From contig JADDTR010000038.1 of NCBI GenBank assembly GCA_015345905.1, forward strand, positions 84,736-148,735: a DNA stretch of 64,000 nucleotides, given 5' to 3'. The position numbers and the translations under genes are program-made. Below the pieces are notes generated by a model that had not been told where the DNA came from, ran no database searches, and was given only the letters and a program-made list of their open reading frames with translations. Shown here piece by piece: positions 36,001-47,363 of the stretch (its first letter is position 1; every line of letters begins with the position of its first letter). Source of the DNA: Aotearoamyces nothofagi (Eukaryota; Ascomycota; Leotiomycetes; Leotiales; Tympanidaceae).

Positions 36001-38678
36001 TCACTGTCTGTCAGCCACGCAGACAGCCAATATCCGATCCACATATGTTTGCTGATCCTCCACGTCGTTGGATCCTATTTTGTGCTGATTTTGTTCTACC
36101 AGAACTTTATTTCCCAGCTCCTTCATCTCTGTTCCAGATTCTTCGATTGCGCTACCACTACCACTCCCACTAGTGCCATCACGAACATCCACGCTGACTT
36201 CCTGGCTGATTAAAATGCCTCCAAACGCGTGATTCTGTACCAAATTCTTCTCACTTCCAGCTTCGGAGCTGTGGGATTGGCGGTCCCAGAATCGAAGTGA
36301 GCTCTTTTCAGCTGATAAAGGTCTCTGACTGAGTGTTGGAAAGCTGTGGTCTACCTTCTTGTGTATATCTACAGTGCTTTTACTATCCCTGCGGCTCGGA
36401 TCTCTTGTAAGCGTTGAAGCAGTGAGACTATTCGTATCCGACATCGTACTAAAGCGGGCCTGACTTAGGATGGGGCCGAACTCGCGGTGAACTCCCCTTG
36501 CAAACACTGCATGGTCTGGACTGTTCTGGTAAACATGCTGCTGTACCTTGAAGAAACTTAGAGGGGTAAATTCTAGTTTGTCGCCTGGAACGTGCGAATG
36601 AATGGGAATGATATGCCGAAAGGCAATAAGTTGAGCAACACCTGGTTTGGCTTCATCCGCGAATCCACGGCAAGGTGCTGACACAGGCCGTGCGATCAGC
36701 ACTGCGTCTTGGAAGAACTCGTCATTGATCTGGTCGCACAAGGCTTCCAGGGTGTCGTGGAGCTGGGATATGAACATGCGCTCCTTTTTGGAGAGGTCAG
36801 GTGATGTCGCCTGGGTTTTGAAGAATTTGAGGCAGGCGGAGACGGAACGGCCGTCAAGCTGTTGGAGACAGTCAATTTGCCAAGGCTTAATAGTCTCAAA
36901 TGGAAGTTGCATCGTAGGTAGTTGATTCTTAGCGTCGCTGCGGACCAAGACATCAAAGCCCCCTTGGACTGTTGCACGAATGGCGAAGCAGGCCATGTGT
37001 ACTCCAGGCTCTAAAATATGTGTCTCGCTAGCATACTCTTTCATATAGAATAGTCTCCGGCTAAGGTCTTCTCGATTAATCTGCATGCTTCGGGCTAGGA
37101 TATCAACAACATTTGGAACACTTGCAAAACGAAAACCAGCTGCTTGGAGCTTCACTGCTTCTTTCCGGTCCGCACGACGTACCAGGAAAAGAAGTTGCCC
37201 TCGTCCGAACACTGGTGGAGGCGTACTATCCCGTTCTAGATCAACAGAATTATGTGGCGATCTTTGGTTGCTGTATCTAGTTTTGTGCCTCACATTTTGG
37301 CCTGTGCTTAAGATCTCGTCATAGAGCACCCCCATGTTTTCTATGGGCTCATTGAGCTGATGTGCTAGTTCAGCCGCGGCCACACAAAAGAGTTCCCGGA
37401 AGATGATAGAATAATCCTCGATAGGCTCCCCATCATTCCCAATTAACTCGAGTTCATGGCGTTTCATACCGGGCCGGGATCCTCTCACTATACTAAGTTG
37501 TTGGATATGATTTCGCATGGAAGGAAGTAGACCGGATACACTGCTCCAATTGCGGGTCGTCCGGAAGATCCACAAAAACACAGGATGAGAGATTCCAAAG
37601 ACGTCGTGAAACGACTAAAAAAAGTTAATAACATAAGGACATTTAAATATCGACTGGTGTACTTGCCCTTTCCACATAGGTATTGGTGATTTTTTGGTTT
37701 GGCAGAAGGCCCTCAGGAGTCACCATCAGCTTTCCATCCTTGTCAAAGATAGCTGTAGCAACGACAACTTGCTGAGCCCTGTTCGCTGATCTCGATCGCC
37801 TCCACTGTGCAATTAATGCAAAGGCGAGGAGAATAAAGCAAGCAGCGATTGACTTTTGATGTCAGTAAGGATTGTGAGAAGGATCAATAGTATACATACG
37901 AGGACGAGAACAACAATAACAGTTTGATTCCTGGAAAAGCTTCCGCCCTTTTCAATACCTACTCGCTTCAGCCGGTACTGCGTTCCAACGGAGGCAATCC
38001 AATGCATGCCAGAGACAGCGCCGGCAAGAATGATTGCGGTTAAACCTCTTTTCCACCACGAATTCGTCCATGCTGCACGGAGCACGAAGAAAACAGACAA
38101 TGCCGCGATACTAGCTACCACTGCAATTACCGCCGATCCTACTACATTTCCGATGTGGTAAATTGATACATAGTTGGAGATGCCAGCTTGTCCGAGGTAA
38201 TGCATCCCGCAGATAGCCAATCCAGCCAAGGTACCTCCGCATGCAACTCGAATCATGCTGACCGTATCATTAGACCCGATAGCCAAGAACGCTGCTAGGA
38301 GGACAATGATTGGAACAAAGAAGGATAACGCTGTGAAGCCCGGACTGTATGAGATTTGAATAATACTCTCTCCTTCACCAGTCACGATGGCGCGGTTTCC
38401 AATGAAGTGCATGCACCAAATGGCGATCCCGCCCATTGATATCGAAGAGCCAATCAAAAGATACCTAGAAGATGTCAGTTCGGATTTGCTGGTTTCCATA
38501 TCAGACCATACCAATTATATAACCCTCTGCCCGCTGTCCTCCTATTGATGAGCTCTAGAGTTGTCCATGCTCCAATATAGCTAACTAGATATGACAAGAA
38601 AACAAACCCAGCAGCAAAATGCCGAGTGACTATCTTCCCCTCCAATGATTGTAGCAAGTCTGTATTGTCTGTCGACAT
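36001..38678 (-). CDS. MHYT-domain integral membrane sensor protein
   Basis: Seven-span membrane protein of the MHYT family, proposed to bind a diatomic gas (O2, CO or NO) through a metal held by Met/His motifs. Exons 38512-38678, 37900-38464, 37667-37852 and 36001-37614 give 843 aa. The three MHYT signatures are CMHFIGN (residues 73-79), GMHYLGQ and GMHWIAS. The last membrane span is split by intron 2. The ~550-residue cytoplasmic tail begins with IFDKDGKLMVTPEGLLPNQKI, conserved in fungal members, and has no kinase or cyclase domain, unlike bacterial MHYT sensors. Intron 3 (37615-37666) uses a GC donor (AGG|GCAAGT) with a normal TTTTTAG acceptor; splicing there restores YVERSFHDVF. Confidence 0.91.
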
Positions 38679-39292
38679 TTTTGATTGGTGTTCGGTAAGT
38701 TTTCGGAGGAAAGAAGGAGTTACAAAAGGGATATCGGCGATGGAGAGGAAGCCGGCCAAGCTGGGTTGGATATTGATATCAAGCTGGACATCGGCAACCC
38801 TCCAAGTTCGGAAGCAGGTTATACTTGATCGTTGACGGGAGGTGTGACGGGAGTGACTATCAGATATCCGTTTGTACACCACAGATTGGTGTCTCGGCAG
38901 AAGTCCGATTCTGCGGTAACTATCAACACGACCACTCCATTGGAATTTGCTGTTTGTATTTTATCTAAGAGCTACTGTTATATTCTGGAAAGGAGAATCA
39001 GCCAAGTCAACTTCGTCCAGGTAACAGGCCCGTGAGCTTTAACGTACGTATATGGGCAGCAAGGGCAATCCGCACGCCGATGAACGCCAGATCCTGTTGG
39101 TAGTAATAAATATCTTGACACGAACTCGTGGATCTGGAACGAGATCATGGAGATGGTAGTGGGGTAAGGGAGGTACCCGAAGGCTATGTCTGCACTTGGA
39201 GAAGGGTATAAGCCATATATCGGCGGCGTCGAACTACCGAACAAGCTCACTTCAGTTTTCCGAATGCTGCTGCCATTGACGTGATTCACTTG

Positions 39293-39340
39293 GGGAGGAG
39301 CAGCAGGAGAAGAGCAGCAGAGCAGCAGAGCAGCAGAGAA
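39293..39340. repeat. (GAGCAGCA)n array
   Basis: Imperfect 8-bp GAGCAGCA repeats, about five copies. Confidence 0.8.
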
Positions 39341-40080
39341 GGGAGAAGTAATGCAAATCGACAGGTGTGAATGAGGTAGGCTGCCCGTAGAGCTCCACGC
39401 GATAAATAGCAGGGGAGAGGGAGAGGGAGAGTGACTGGTCTCTTCAGCCAGCTTGCCGACCAGGTTGCATACAGATTTAGAGGCGGCGATCGCAGATTGT
39501 GCTTTACCTTTTCAGAGCACACTACCGCGACTGCCTCGACCGGCAGGTTGGGTTGGGTTGGCACGGCGGGCATGAGAAACGGCGCCCTGGGTTCGTGGCA
39601 GCCAATTACACCAGTGCCAGGGCACAGAACTGTCCTGGAGGAGGTAGGAAGCAACGACGGACGATGGGGGGGGCGTAACACTACCACAGCGCTGTGCACC
39701 ACTGTGCGTCACAGAGGGCGCTGGGCAGAGAGCAGCGCAGAGCAGAGAGTGCAAACGGCAAGGTGTCTGGCCGCCAGCGAGCTGCTCAGAGGCAAAAGGA
39801 AAGACGAGAGCGACAGAGAGAGGGAGAGCGCGCGGGACGGGCGCAGCGGCTGGACAGCAACGAGCAGCCGAGAGATGGGAAGTGACGGATGCGGCAGCGG
39901 CAGCGGACCATCGAGGAGCTGTGAGAGTCCTCCATATTGAGGCACAAAGTATAATAAATGCAAGCGAGGAGGGTATCGCGATGCGAGATATGATGCGAGA
40001 TGCGAGATGCGAGAGCTGGGAGCTGGGGCTGGCCAGGGCGGGGCCAGTGCCAGCCAGTGCCAGCCAGTGCCGGCGCTGTT

Positions 40081-40165
40081 CTGGGCCGGGGCAGGACGGG
40101 GCAGGACGGGGCAGGCTGGGGCACTCTGGGCACTCTGGGCTCTGTGGGCACTCTGGGCTCTCTGG
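40081..40165. repeat. GGGGCAGGAC / GGGCACTCT compound minisatellite
   Basis: Three 10-bp GGGGCAGGAC-type units pass into five 9-bp GGGCACTCT and GGGCTCTCT units. Confidence 0.85.
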
Positions 40166-40442
40166 GCCACCGCCGGCCGTCACACCCAGGTGCCCACGCC
40201 TTACTTGCGTCGGCACGGCTGGCCTCTCAGCTGTCGCCGCTCCCAAGCCACGGCCCGCCGTCGGCCACTTCGAGAACGGCAGGGCTGCAGAGCATGACAG
40301 GCGGCACATGCAAGAGGCAGCGGCAGCGGCAGCGACAGCGCCAGAGTGGCTGTATCGAGGCAAGGGATCGGAGACACAGCCAGATCCGACCGGAGGACAG
40401 GAGAAAGAGCGCGCGAGGCGCGAGGTGCGAGGGTAGAGGCGG

Positions 40443-40475
40443 GAGGGGAGAGGGAGAGGGAGAGGGAGAGAGGAG
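40443..40475. repeat. (GAGGGA)n array
   Basis: Five purine-only hexamers; could form triplex or slip. Confidence 0.85.
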
Positions 40476-40974
40476 ACAGAAGAGACGAGAGGAGAGATAC
40501 CAGAGACGAGGCGCAGAGGCTCGGCGCGAGCGATGCATGCATGGATGGGGATGGCACAGCCGATCAGCAACGCAGGCACAGGGATGAAGACGCGATACCG
40601 TAGCTGCGATGCCAGAGCTGCGATGCAACGCTGCGATACCGTATTGTATCTGTACAGAACAGTACCGTACTGTACGTACCGCGGCAGGCACTGCCAGCCA
40701 GTTCAGCCCTCGCAGACACGTCCAGCGAGGGGCGAGGAGCGAGGAGCGAGGACGAGGACCAGGAGCGAGAAGCATCATTGCCCATCTTCGCCGGGTGCTA
40801 CAGCCGTCACGCCAAGCCGCAAGCTGTACGCTGTACGCTGCAAGCCGCCCAAGTCTCCAATGTGCTGTGTTTTACAGATGGGTCCTGTTTCTCTCCGGAC
40901 GGCTGCGACGGGGGATGCGACAGTGCGTGCGGTCAGCCGCATAGGACCGACGGAAGGGAGAATATTAATTGCGG

Positions 40975-41009
40975 TGTGCTGTGCTGTGCTGTGCTGTGCT
41001 GTGCTGTGC
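40975..41009. repeat. (TGTGC)n pentamer array
   Basis: Six to seven perfect pentamers. A matching array occurs at 58264-58295. Confidence 0.9.
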
Positions 41010-41039
41010 GTGCAGCTATACGGGAGTGCTGTACTTTAA

Positions 41040-41172
41040 TAGTAGGTACTGTATAGTAGGTACTGTATAGTAGATACTGTACAGTAGATACTGTATAGTT
41101 GGTACTGTATAGTAGGTACTGTACAGTAGATACTGTAGCTGCAAGGTATACAGTATACAGTATACTGTATAC
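41040..41172. repeat. 14-mer palindromic array plus 20-bp perfect palindrome
   Basis: About seven copies of TAGGTACTGTATAG with GG/GA and TAT/TAC variants (41040-41138), followed at 41153-41172 by GTATACAGTATACTGTATAC, which equals its own reverse complement. The whole block is self-complementary and AT-rich inside a GC-rich desert. Confidence 0.92.
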
Positions 41173-41516
41173 ATACAGACACACCTTGGAGTAAAGGTTC
41201 CCAGGTACCTAAGGTTGCTGGCTGGCTGGCTGGGGACCCCGTCCACGCCCAAGGTAGGCAGCTACAGCAGCTACAGGGCCTACCTCCAGCACCCGAGGTA
41301 CTTACAGCATACACCTGCCGCCTATACCTACAGCCTATACCTACAGTACCTACCTACAGGACCCTCCTACAGTAGATGTCTAGAGCACCAACACACCTAC
41401 AGTTACCTACAGCACATACCTACAGCACCTGTAAGCCTCCAACATCTGCCCTGCACTTTATCCATCGCATCGCCGACGCAAGGCAAGGAGCAGAACAGGA
41501 CAATGCCGTGCTCGCA

Positions 41517-41552
41517 AGTACAGTACAGTACAGTACAGCACAGTACACCGCG
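41517..41552. repeat. (CAGTA)n array
   Basis: Four perfect CAGTA units and further variants. Confidence 0.88.
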
Positions 41553-41843
41553 CATACGTCCTCTGCTCCCTGCGGGCCTGGAGACAGTACGAGGCCGCCG
41601 GCTTCTCGTTCTTGTTTGCTTGTCTCGACACAGGAGCACACGTGCTACGCTCGCTGCCTCCCTGGGCGCTGCCGCTCTGCGCAACACTATCGGCAGGGCA
41701 GGGCAGGCGGTCGGCTTGCCGGATGGCGGACGGTGGCGGGCGGTGGCAGGCGGTGGCAGGCGGCGGCAGGCGGTGGCCGACTCTTCGCACGGCATTCTTG
41801 GAGTGCGCATGAACTCGGCGGCAGCTGGCAGCTGGCAGATGCT

Positions 41844-41875
41844 GTCTTGGTCTTGGTCTTGGTCTTGGTCTTGGT
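41844..41875. repeat. (TCTTGG)n hexamer array
   Basis: Five perfect hexamers. Gives alternating dipeptides when translated, e.g. Lys-Thr on the minus strand. Confidence 0.9.
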
Positions 41876-43796
41876 AGGCGCGATGGGCACGGCAGGCGCA
41901 GGACTTCCCCTTCATATTGTAAGAGGGTCAGGTCAATCTGTACGAGGTGGATCATCTCAGAAAAGCATCGTCTCTCGGGCTCTGGAGATCTGCGCTGGGG
42001 CTCCTTGCCTTCTCTGCCACGGTACTGTACTGTACGCACAGCACCCCGGTTCCCAGCGCACATCGCCCTCGCCAGATCCTACAGTGCGCGCTGGTCCTGT
42101 ACGCACGCACACACATACGCATTACAGTACAGGGCTGGCGAGATGCGGCCACGGTGATCGTCCAGGAACCGCGGCAGCGTTGATAACATGCCTCGCCTCC
42201 CGTGACTCTCCACGGCAGCAAGACCGGTCTTGATGTCTGCATTCATCCTCAAGAGGGCCCGGCACAGTCCTCTGGCAGCGTCCTGCCTCGTCGCCACAGC
42301 GCCACCGCCAGTCCCGACAGACTCTCGCTGGTATTGGGCCCGCCGAGCGAGGGCGATGGCCAGCCGTGGGTGTCCTTGCGCAGCTGCATTGCTGGATAAC
42401 GATTAAGCTCCAGCCACCAGGCCATCCCGAGTCAGTCGCAGGCCCTCGCTGTCTGTCGTGCTGTCGTATCGTCGCATTGTCGCAATGGTCCTACTGTGCA
42501 CACGGACTCCGTCTCAGTCCAGCAACGTCCCGTGTGTTCTGGCGGAGAAAAACATATACAGTACAGTCCCCCTCCACCATGCACTAGCCTGGACCCGTGC
42601 TCTGGTTGGCCCAGGCCGACGCGTCGGTAAGTTGGCTCTCTGGACATCGCGGGTCTCTCTGGCGAGGCCGTCTCTCGCGGTTGGCCTCTGTAAAGAATAC
42701 GTCGCGCAGATAAGGCTACACGTCAGAGAGGACGTCCGTGACAAGAAACAGCTGGGCGGTGTTGTGCGCCCCGTGGCCGGTACGGAAAGCCGTGGTCGAA
42801 GTTACATGTCGGAAAGGGGCGCGCGGGCTCGGAGCAGGACACCTGGCCGAACTGCGACGGGCCGCATGGATAGAAAGGAAAAGTCAAAATCTCCTGCTGT
42901 ACGTGCGGTATTAAACTGTCGGGCTTCGCTCTTTCTTTCCAATCGAAACGCAGGCCGTGCTGGGCCAGGAAGATTAGAAGCTCCTACGTGCTCGTCGACG
43001 GGCGCGCTTCTCGTGCCAGCCGTGCATCATGTGTTCCTGCTCCGGCATCTCCTAGCACCGGCAGTGATATTTTTTTTTTATACTGGACAACCCATCCGCT
43101 ATACTGCTTGCTAGACCTGCAGTACGAAAGACCAAGGCCGGCATTTCACTGCCGTCGCGTAAAGGTCGTCGTGGTCCGCCAGGAAAGTAAAATTTTCCCA
43201 GCGAGGCCATCCCATCCCCATCTCCCATCAGCACGGCCAACGAACGTGTAGCCCGTAGCACTGTGCTCACGGTAACCCCCCCTACCCCAATTGGGAATTG
43301 CAAAGAGTCCTTGCCTCCTCAAGAGACCAGGCCGTAGACGTATAACGCTGGACGCGAATCCCCTGTGCTTGTCATTGATTCACATGTACCCTCCTTCCGA
43401 CCTCAAAAGAGTTAAATCTCATAGACTGTGAAGACTGATGGCGAAAACACTCAGGGCTCTAGATATCGTCTGCCGGGTGTTGCAGGATCGGGCACATTCT
43501 TTTAAAGCGATGTATGTATGCCTGTGGCTGTCGTAGAGAATCCCGCAGAGTTCGATAGTATTGGTCGTGCTCTGTGGTGACCTCTGATGAACTTCAGGAA
43601 GCTATTTAGTAAAGACGAGATATTGGGCATCGGCGGGTATGGAAAGATTAATTAGTTTAATGACTCATATATATATCATCTATCTTATGTCTGTCGCACC
43701 TGTAGCTCTACATAGGCAAATGCCTAGAAGACGCCGGCCGTTTGGTCCTGTTACACTGAATCCTCTTTTAGATTCACCCACATTTCAATCTGCCGT

Positions 43797-45587
43797 TCAC
43801 CCCCAAGTCTTTAACTTCTTCATGCTGCCCTCTAGATCAAATGCCTTATGCATATCGAAGCTGTTCCACAGGAGATGAGGCTCATGGCCCCATCCTCGTC
43901 TCAAACATTCGAATTCCGCCTTCTTGAAGTAATCCTCAAGAATAGGGCGATATTCAGGATGAGCACACTTGGCAATGATGACCCTCGCCCTCTCCCTCGG
44001 GCTGAGTCCTCGTACGTCAGCTAGACCTTGTTCGGTAACGACTACGTCAAGGTCGTGCTCCGTTTGATCAATATGGGTGCACATTGGCACGATACAGCTC
44101 ACTCCATGAGGGTCAATCTTCGAGGGACGCGTGGATGGGGTGTGCATGATGGAGTACTTTGAGTTCCGGAGGAAATCAGCCGAGCCACCGAGACCGTTGA
44201 GCATACGCGATCCCATAACACAGGTGCTGTTGGCGTGGGCATAGATATCAACCTCAACAGGAGTGTTCATTCCAATAACTCCTAGTCGTCGAATGATTTC
44301 CGGAGAGTTGGAAACTTGTTGAGCGCGAAGAAGGAGCTTGTCAAAGTATTTATCCCAGTTGTCATAAAATCGTTTGAAGCCATCTGGAGAAAAGCGGATA
44401 GATGTAGCAGTGGCAAAATCAAGACGACCGGAATCAAACAGATCAAGGAATGTATCTTGCAAGACTTCAGTCCACACTCTAAGATGCTCGAATTTGGAGT
44501 CTGCGAGACCACCGATAACAGCATTGGCAATGTTTCCAATACCAGACTGGATGGGAAGAAGATTCTTGGGAAGACGGCCGTGCGCTACTTCGTGTTCGAG
44601 GAACTCGATCAAATTGTTGGCAATTGCTTTGGACGTGGCATCCGCTGGAGTGTTGGGCATAGTCTGATCTTGGTAATCTGATTCAATGATAGCAACAATT
44701 TTCTCGGTATCAACCGGAATATAGGTTGTACCAATTCTGTCCTCGGGTGCCATGATGAGGTAGGGTTTTCTATGAGGGGGGAGGTCCATCATCGTGATAT
44801 CGTGTAGGCCCTCAAAAGATGGCATGGATGTGTTGACTTCGACGATAATCTGTAGGCATTGTTAATAATGTTTAAACAGGAATATAATCGTTGACCAGGT
44901 GTAGATAAATATGAAATTTCGAAACCAACCTTGTCCGCCATCTGAATCAGCTCCGGTGACGCCCCAACTGAAGCTCCAGGTATAATACCTCCGTCTTCCG
45001 TAATCGCCGTAGCCTCGATAATGACCACATCCAGTTTCTTGTTTTCGCGATCCTTTGTGTAGAAGCCATAAACCAGATCTGACGGGAACATGCTCAGGTG
45101 CTTATCGAAAAAGTTGATCCTTCCTTCATTAATGCCTTTCGCAATTGACTTGCCGACCTGATGTGGGCTTCTCCTCTCGATCATATCCAATGAAGCCCAA
45201 CGATTCTCGGTCTCTGCTCCAGACGATGCGCCAACAAACAGCGAGTACTTTAGCTTGCCTTGCAGACCATTTTTCTCGACGTGGTCTGCGAGCATGGTCG
45301 GAATCTTCCTATACGTAAACACTGATTAGCCGCCATTGAAAAGGAACCCGTCATTGTTGCGTAGAAGAAGCTTTGTAGAGCCTAAGGCGAGTCTGGGGTT
45401 GACTTCTATCACGGAGCTGCCACATAATCACTTACTTCGGGTATCCCACACCAGTGAAACCGGACCAACCGATATAGGAACCATGAGGAAAGAGCTTGAT
45501 CAAGTCCTCAGGATTTGCAAGCTTCTTCAACAATGACGGCCTGCGAACGCGCGATTTCAGCGCCGCTGAGGCAATCGGGGACGCCAT
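43797..45587 (-). CDS. ACH1: Acetyl-CoA hydrolase / acetate CoA-transferase ACH1
   Basis: Mitochondrial enzyme that moves CoA between succinyl-CoA and acetate (and hydrolyses acetyl-CoA slowly), protecting against acetate or propionate stress. Exons 45436-45587, 44930-45308 and 43797-44849 give 527 aa, nearly the length of yeast Ach1. Diagnostic stretches include [65 protein letters not shown] and [20 protein letters not shown]. The basic N terminus ([15 protein letters not shown]) could serve as an import signal. Intron 2 has a GTTGGT donor. A CACGTG motif sits about 255 bp upstream of the start. Confidence 0.95.
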
Positions 45588-46818
45588 AATTGCTGGAGGT
45601 CAACAGAGCATAAGGAGGGGAAAGGAAATTTAATCCTAGAACTTATTGAAATAACGTCTCGGCAGTATGGAGCTTCCCCCGTACTTACGTACTTTACGGT
45701 AAAACCTACGGTTGTTGTCGGTCAGCGAAGCGGGAGCCCCACACGCACGCCCTCAATGCAGGTGTACTCGAGTACAGTACCCGCCAGGACGTCTCCGCCA
45801 GTTACCGATATTGCACCAAAATATGTACCGTAATCAGCCAGCACGTGAGTTATTTCTCCGAGGAGGCGGCTAAACCGGGCCAGTCTTTCCAGATAGGACA
45901 ATCCGAGCGTTTAAAGCGCTTCTATCTCTTTAGATTAGATGATAGCCTACTGTTTATAACTGCAGAATACAGAGGTCTTGAATTTACAAGTGACGGAAAC
46001 TTATTAGCCAGCTACCTTACCGTACCTAGTAGTACTGTAGCGTAGCCTAGCCGAATTTTTGTCTACGGAGTATCTATTATCCAAGCGCTTGTCACGTAGG
46101 CCACGGCACCACTGACAGCTGGTATCAAGCGGCAACCCTTAGTCAAGCACTGCCACGATGATCCTTAGATCTAGATGATAGAGGTTGGCGCGGTGATTGA
46201 TTGGGAGATATGCATTATGCCAGCCATATCCACACACTGTTTGCATCGAAATTATGTCCGTCTAGATGCTCTTTCAGGCCAACTTCCACCACCGTTCATT
46301 TAGTCATATATCGGGAGATAAAGAGCTTGCGCCTCCCGAACCGTCTTGTGGAAGGTAGAAGTCCAACAGGAGGTCTGAACTTGGACACAAAGCTTTTCTA
46401 TGACGAGTCTTCCACCACGTAGCTTTCCCTAATATCCCGTAGATGTCGTAGAGCCAGGAAAGATTTTATGAATGTGCGCTCATCACATATCAAGCATGAC
46501 TTAGGCACTTGACTCTGCGACGTCCGTTAAATAAATGGGGATGGTAGCCAGTTTAGGAGGAGTCGTAGGCACATCGGAGTAATCTGTTCGGCTCTGCTGC
46601 CCAAAGACTTGATGGATGTCTGGGAATATCTCACCGCAGACATAGTCCCATGCTGTCGTTGAGCATAGCAATAGTCATCTCGTAGTGTGTTGCCGCAGAG
46701 CTCCTGATGTGGTATGCCAAATCTGACCGCAAGGGAGATGGACTACATTATTATTAGTATTCATCGCAAGTAGTCAAATACCGGTGGGTTGTTGGAGCGG
46801 TGAGGCCAGGATCATTAC
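45588..46818. other. Intergenic region, ACH1 promoter and downstream flank of small LYR-like gene
   Basis: 1.2 kb of moderately AT-rich sequence between two minus-strand genes. It has a CACGTG E-box near 45842 and short TACAGTAC words at 45772-45780. No gene or array was seen. Confidence 0.55.
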
Positions 46819-47106
46819 TCACTTTTTCAGCTTGTTTGCCTTCCAGTATGCGGTAAGCAGTAGGTTCTTGACTAGGCGATGCTCGACGCCTGTTTCGCGG
46901 GCAGCATTATTCAGAAACTCCAGTGTTTTCGTTATTCTCTCTTGATTGAAGCTACTAGGGTCCTCTCGTCGAAATGCATTCCTAAGCTGATTTCGAGCTG
47001 TGTACCTGGCAGGTTTGGAATATTGGACAGCGTGAAGAGCTGCACGATATAGGTGCCGATATGCTTGAAGGATATCTGAGGTTGGAACAGGGGAAGCCAT
47101 TGCCAT
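46819..47106 (-). CDS. Small LYR-like protein (DUF1763-type)
   Basis: A 95-aa single-exon protein. The N terminus has ILQAYRHLYRAALHAVQYSKPARY, where the LYR tripeptide and following basic helix resemble mitochondrial LYR-motif proteins that bind acyl-carrier protein or respiratory assembly factors. NAFRREDPSSF with a distal phenylalanine also fits the LYR pattern, as does the basic C terminus (KNLLLTAYWKANKLKK). I recall a fungal family of this size described as DUF1763, but cannot check it. A mitochondrial ribosome or complex-assembly role is inference. It is divergent from the CHY/RING gene, with only 257 bp between the starts. Confidence 0.82.
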   Translation of the reverse strand: MAMASPVPTSDILQAYRHLYRAALHAVQYSKPARYTARNQLRNAFRREDPSSFNQERITKTLEFLNNAARETGVEHRLVKNLLLTAYWKANKLKK

Positions 47107-47363
47107 CTCATCTGCATATATGCAACGTACTGCCCATTATCAATTTGCCTTGTAGTTTGAAGCATCGCTCCTGGACAAGCACTTTGAGCGGATTCTTCAG
47201 GCACGTGCATCAGTTTTAGCGCGTACGCACGGCGATGTCATCGGCTCCCGTTGAAGTTGCCTCCGCTAACGGTCGGCGTGGACCTCGAATGAGTACACGA
47301 CGAATACAGTAAATGCAGCCTGCAACATTGAGATAAGCATCACTGTGATTCCATGTAAACCAA
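47107..47363. promoter_or_regulatory. Short bidirectional promoter
   Basis: 257 bp separate the start codons of two divergent genes (LYR-like and CHY/RING), so this must include both promoters and leaders. No specific factor site was recognised. Confidence 0.5.

Larger units (their letters stand above)
38679..43796. other. 5-kb gene desert with satellites and palindromes
   Basis: Left 0.6 kb is promoter of the MHYT gene. The rest is GC-rich repeat DNA: GAGCAGCA-type (39293-39340), GGGCACTCT-type (40081-40165), GAGGGA (40443-40475), TGTGC pentamer (40975-41009), the 14-mer TAGGTACTGTATAG array (41040-41138), a 20-bp palindrome (41153-41172), CAGTA (41517-41552) and TCTTGG (41844-41875). Open frames up to 355 codons encode compositionally biased peptides and are not called. 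Confidence 0.65.

Noticed and set aside
39512-40579. 355-codon open frame on the minus strand
   Set aside because: The peptide is Leu-Pro-Ser and Ala rich and follows repeat units (e.g. PECPQSPECPEC). No domain is visible and competing frames exist on both strands.
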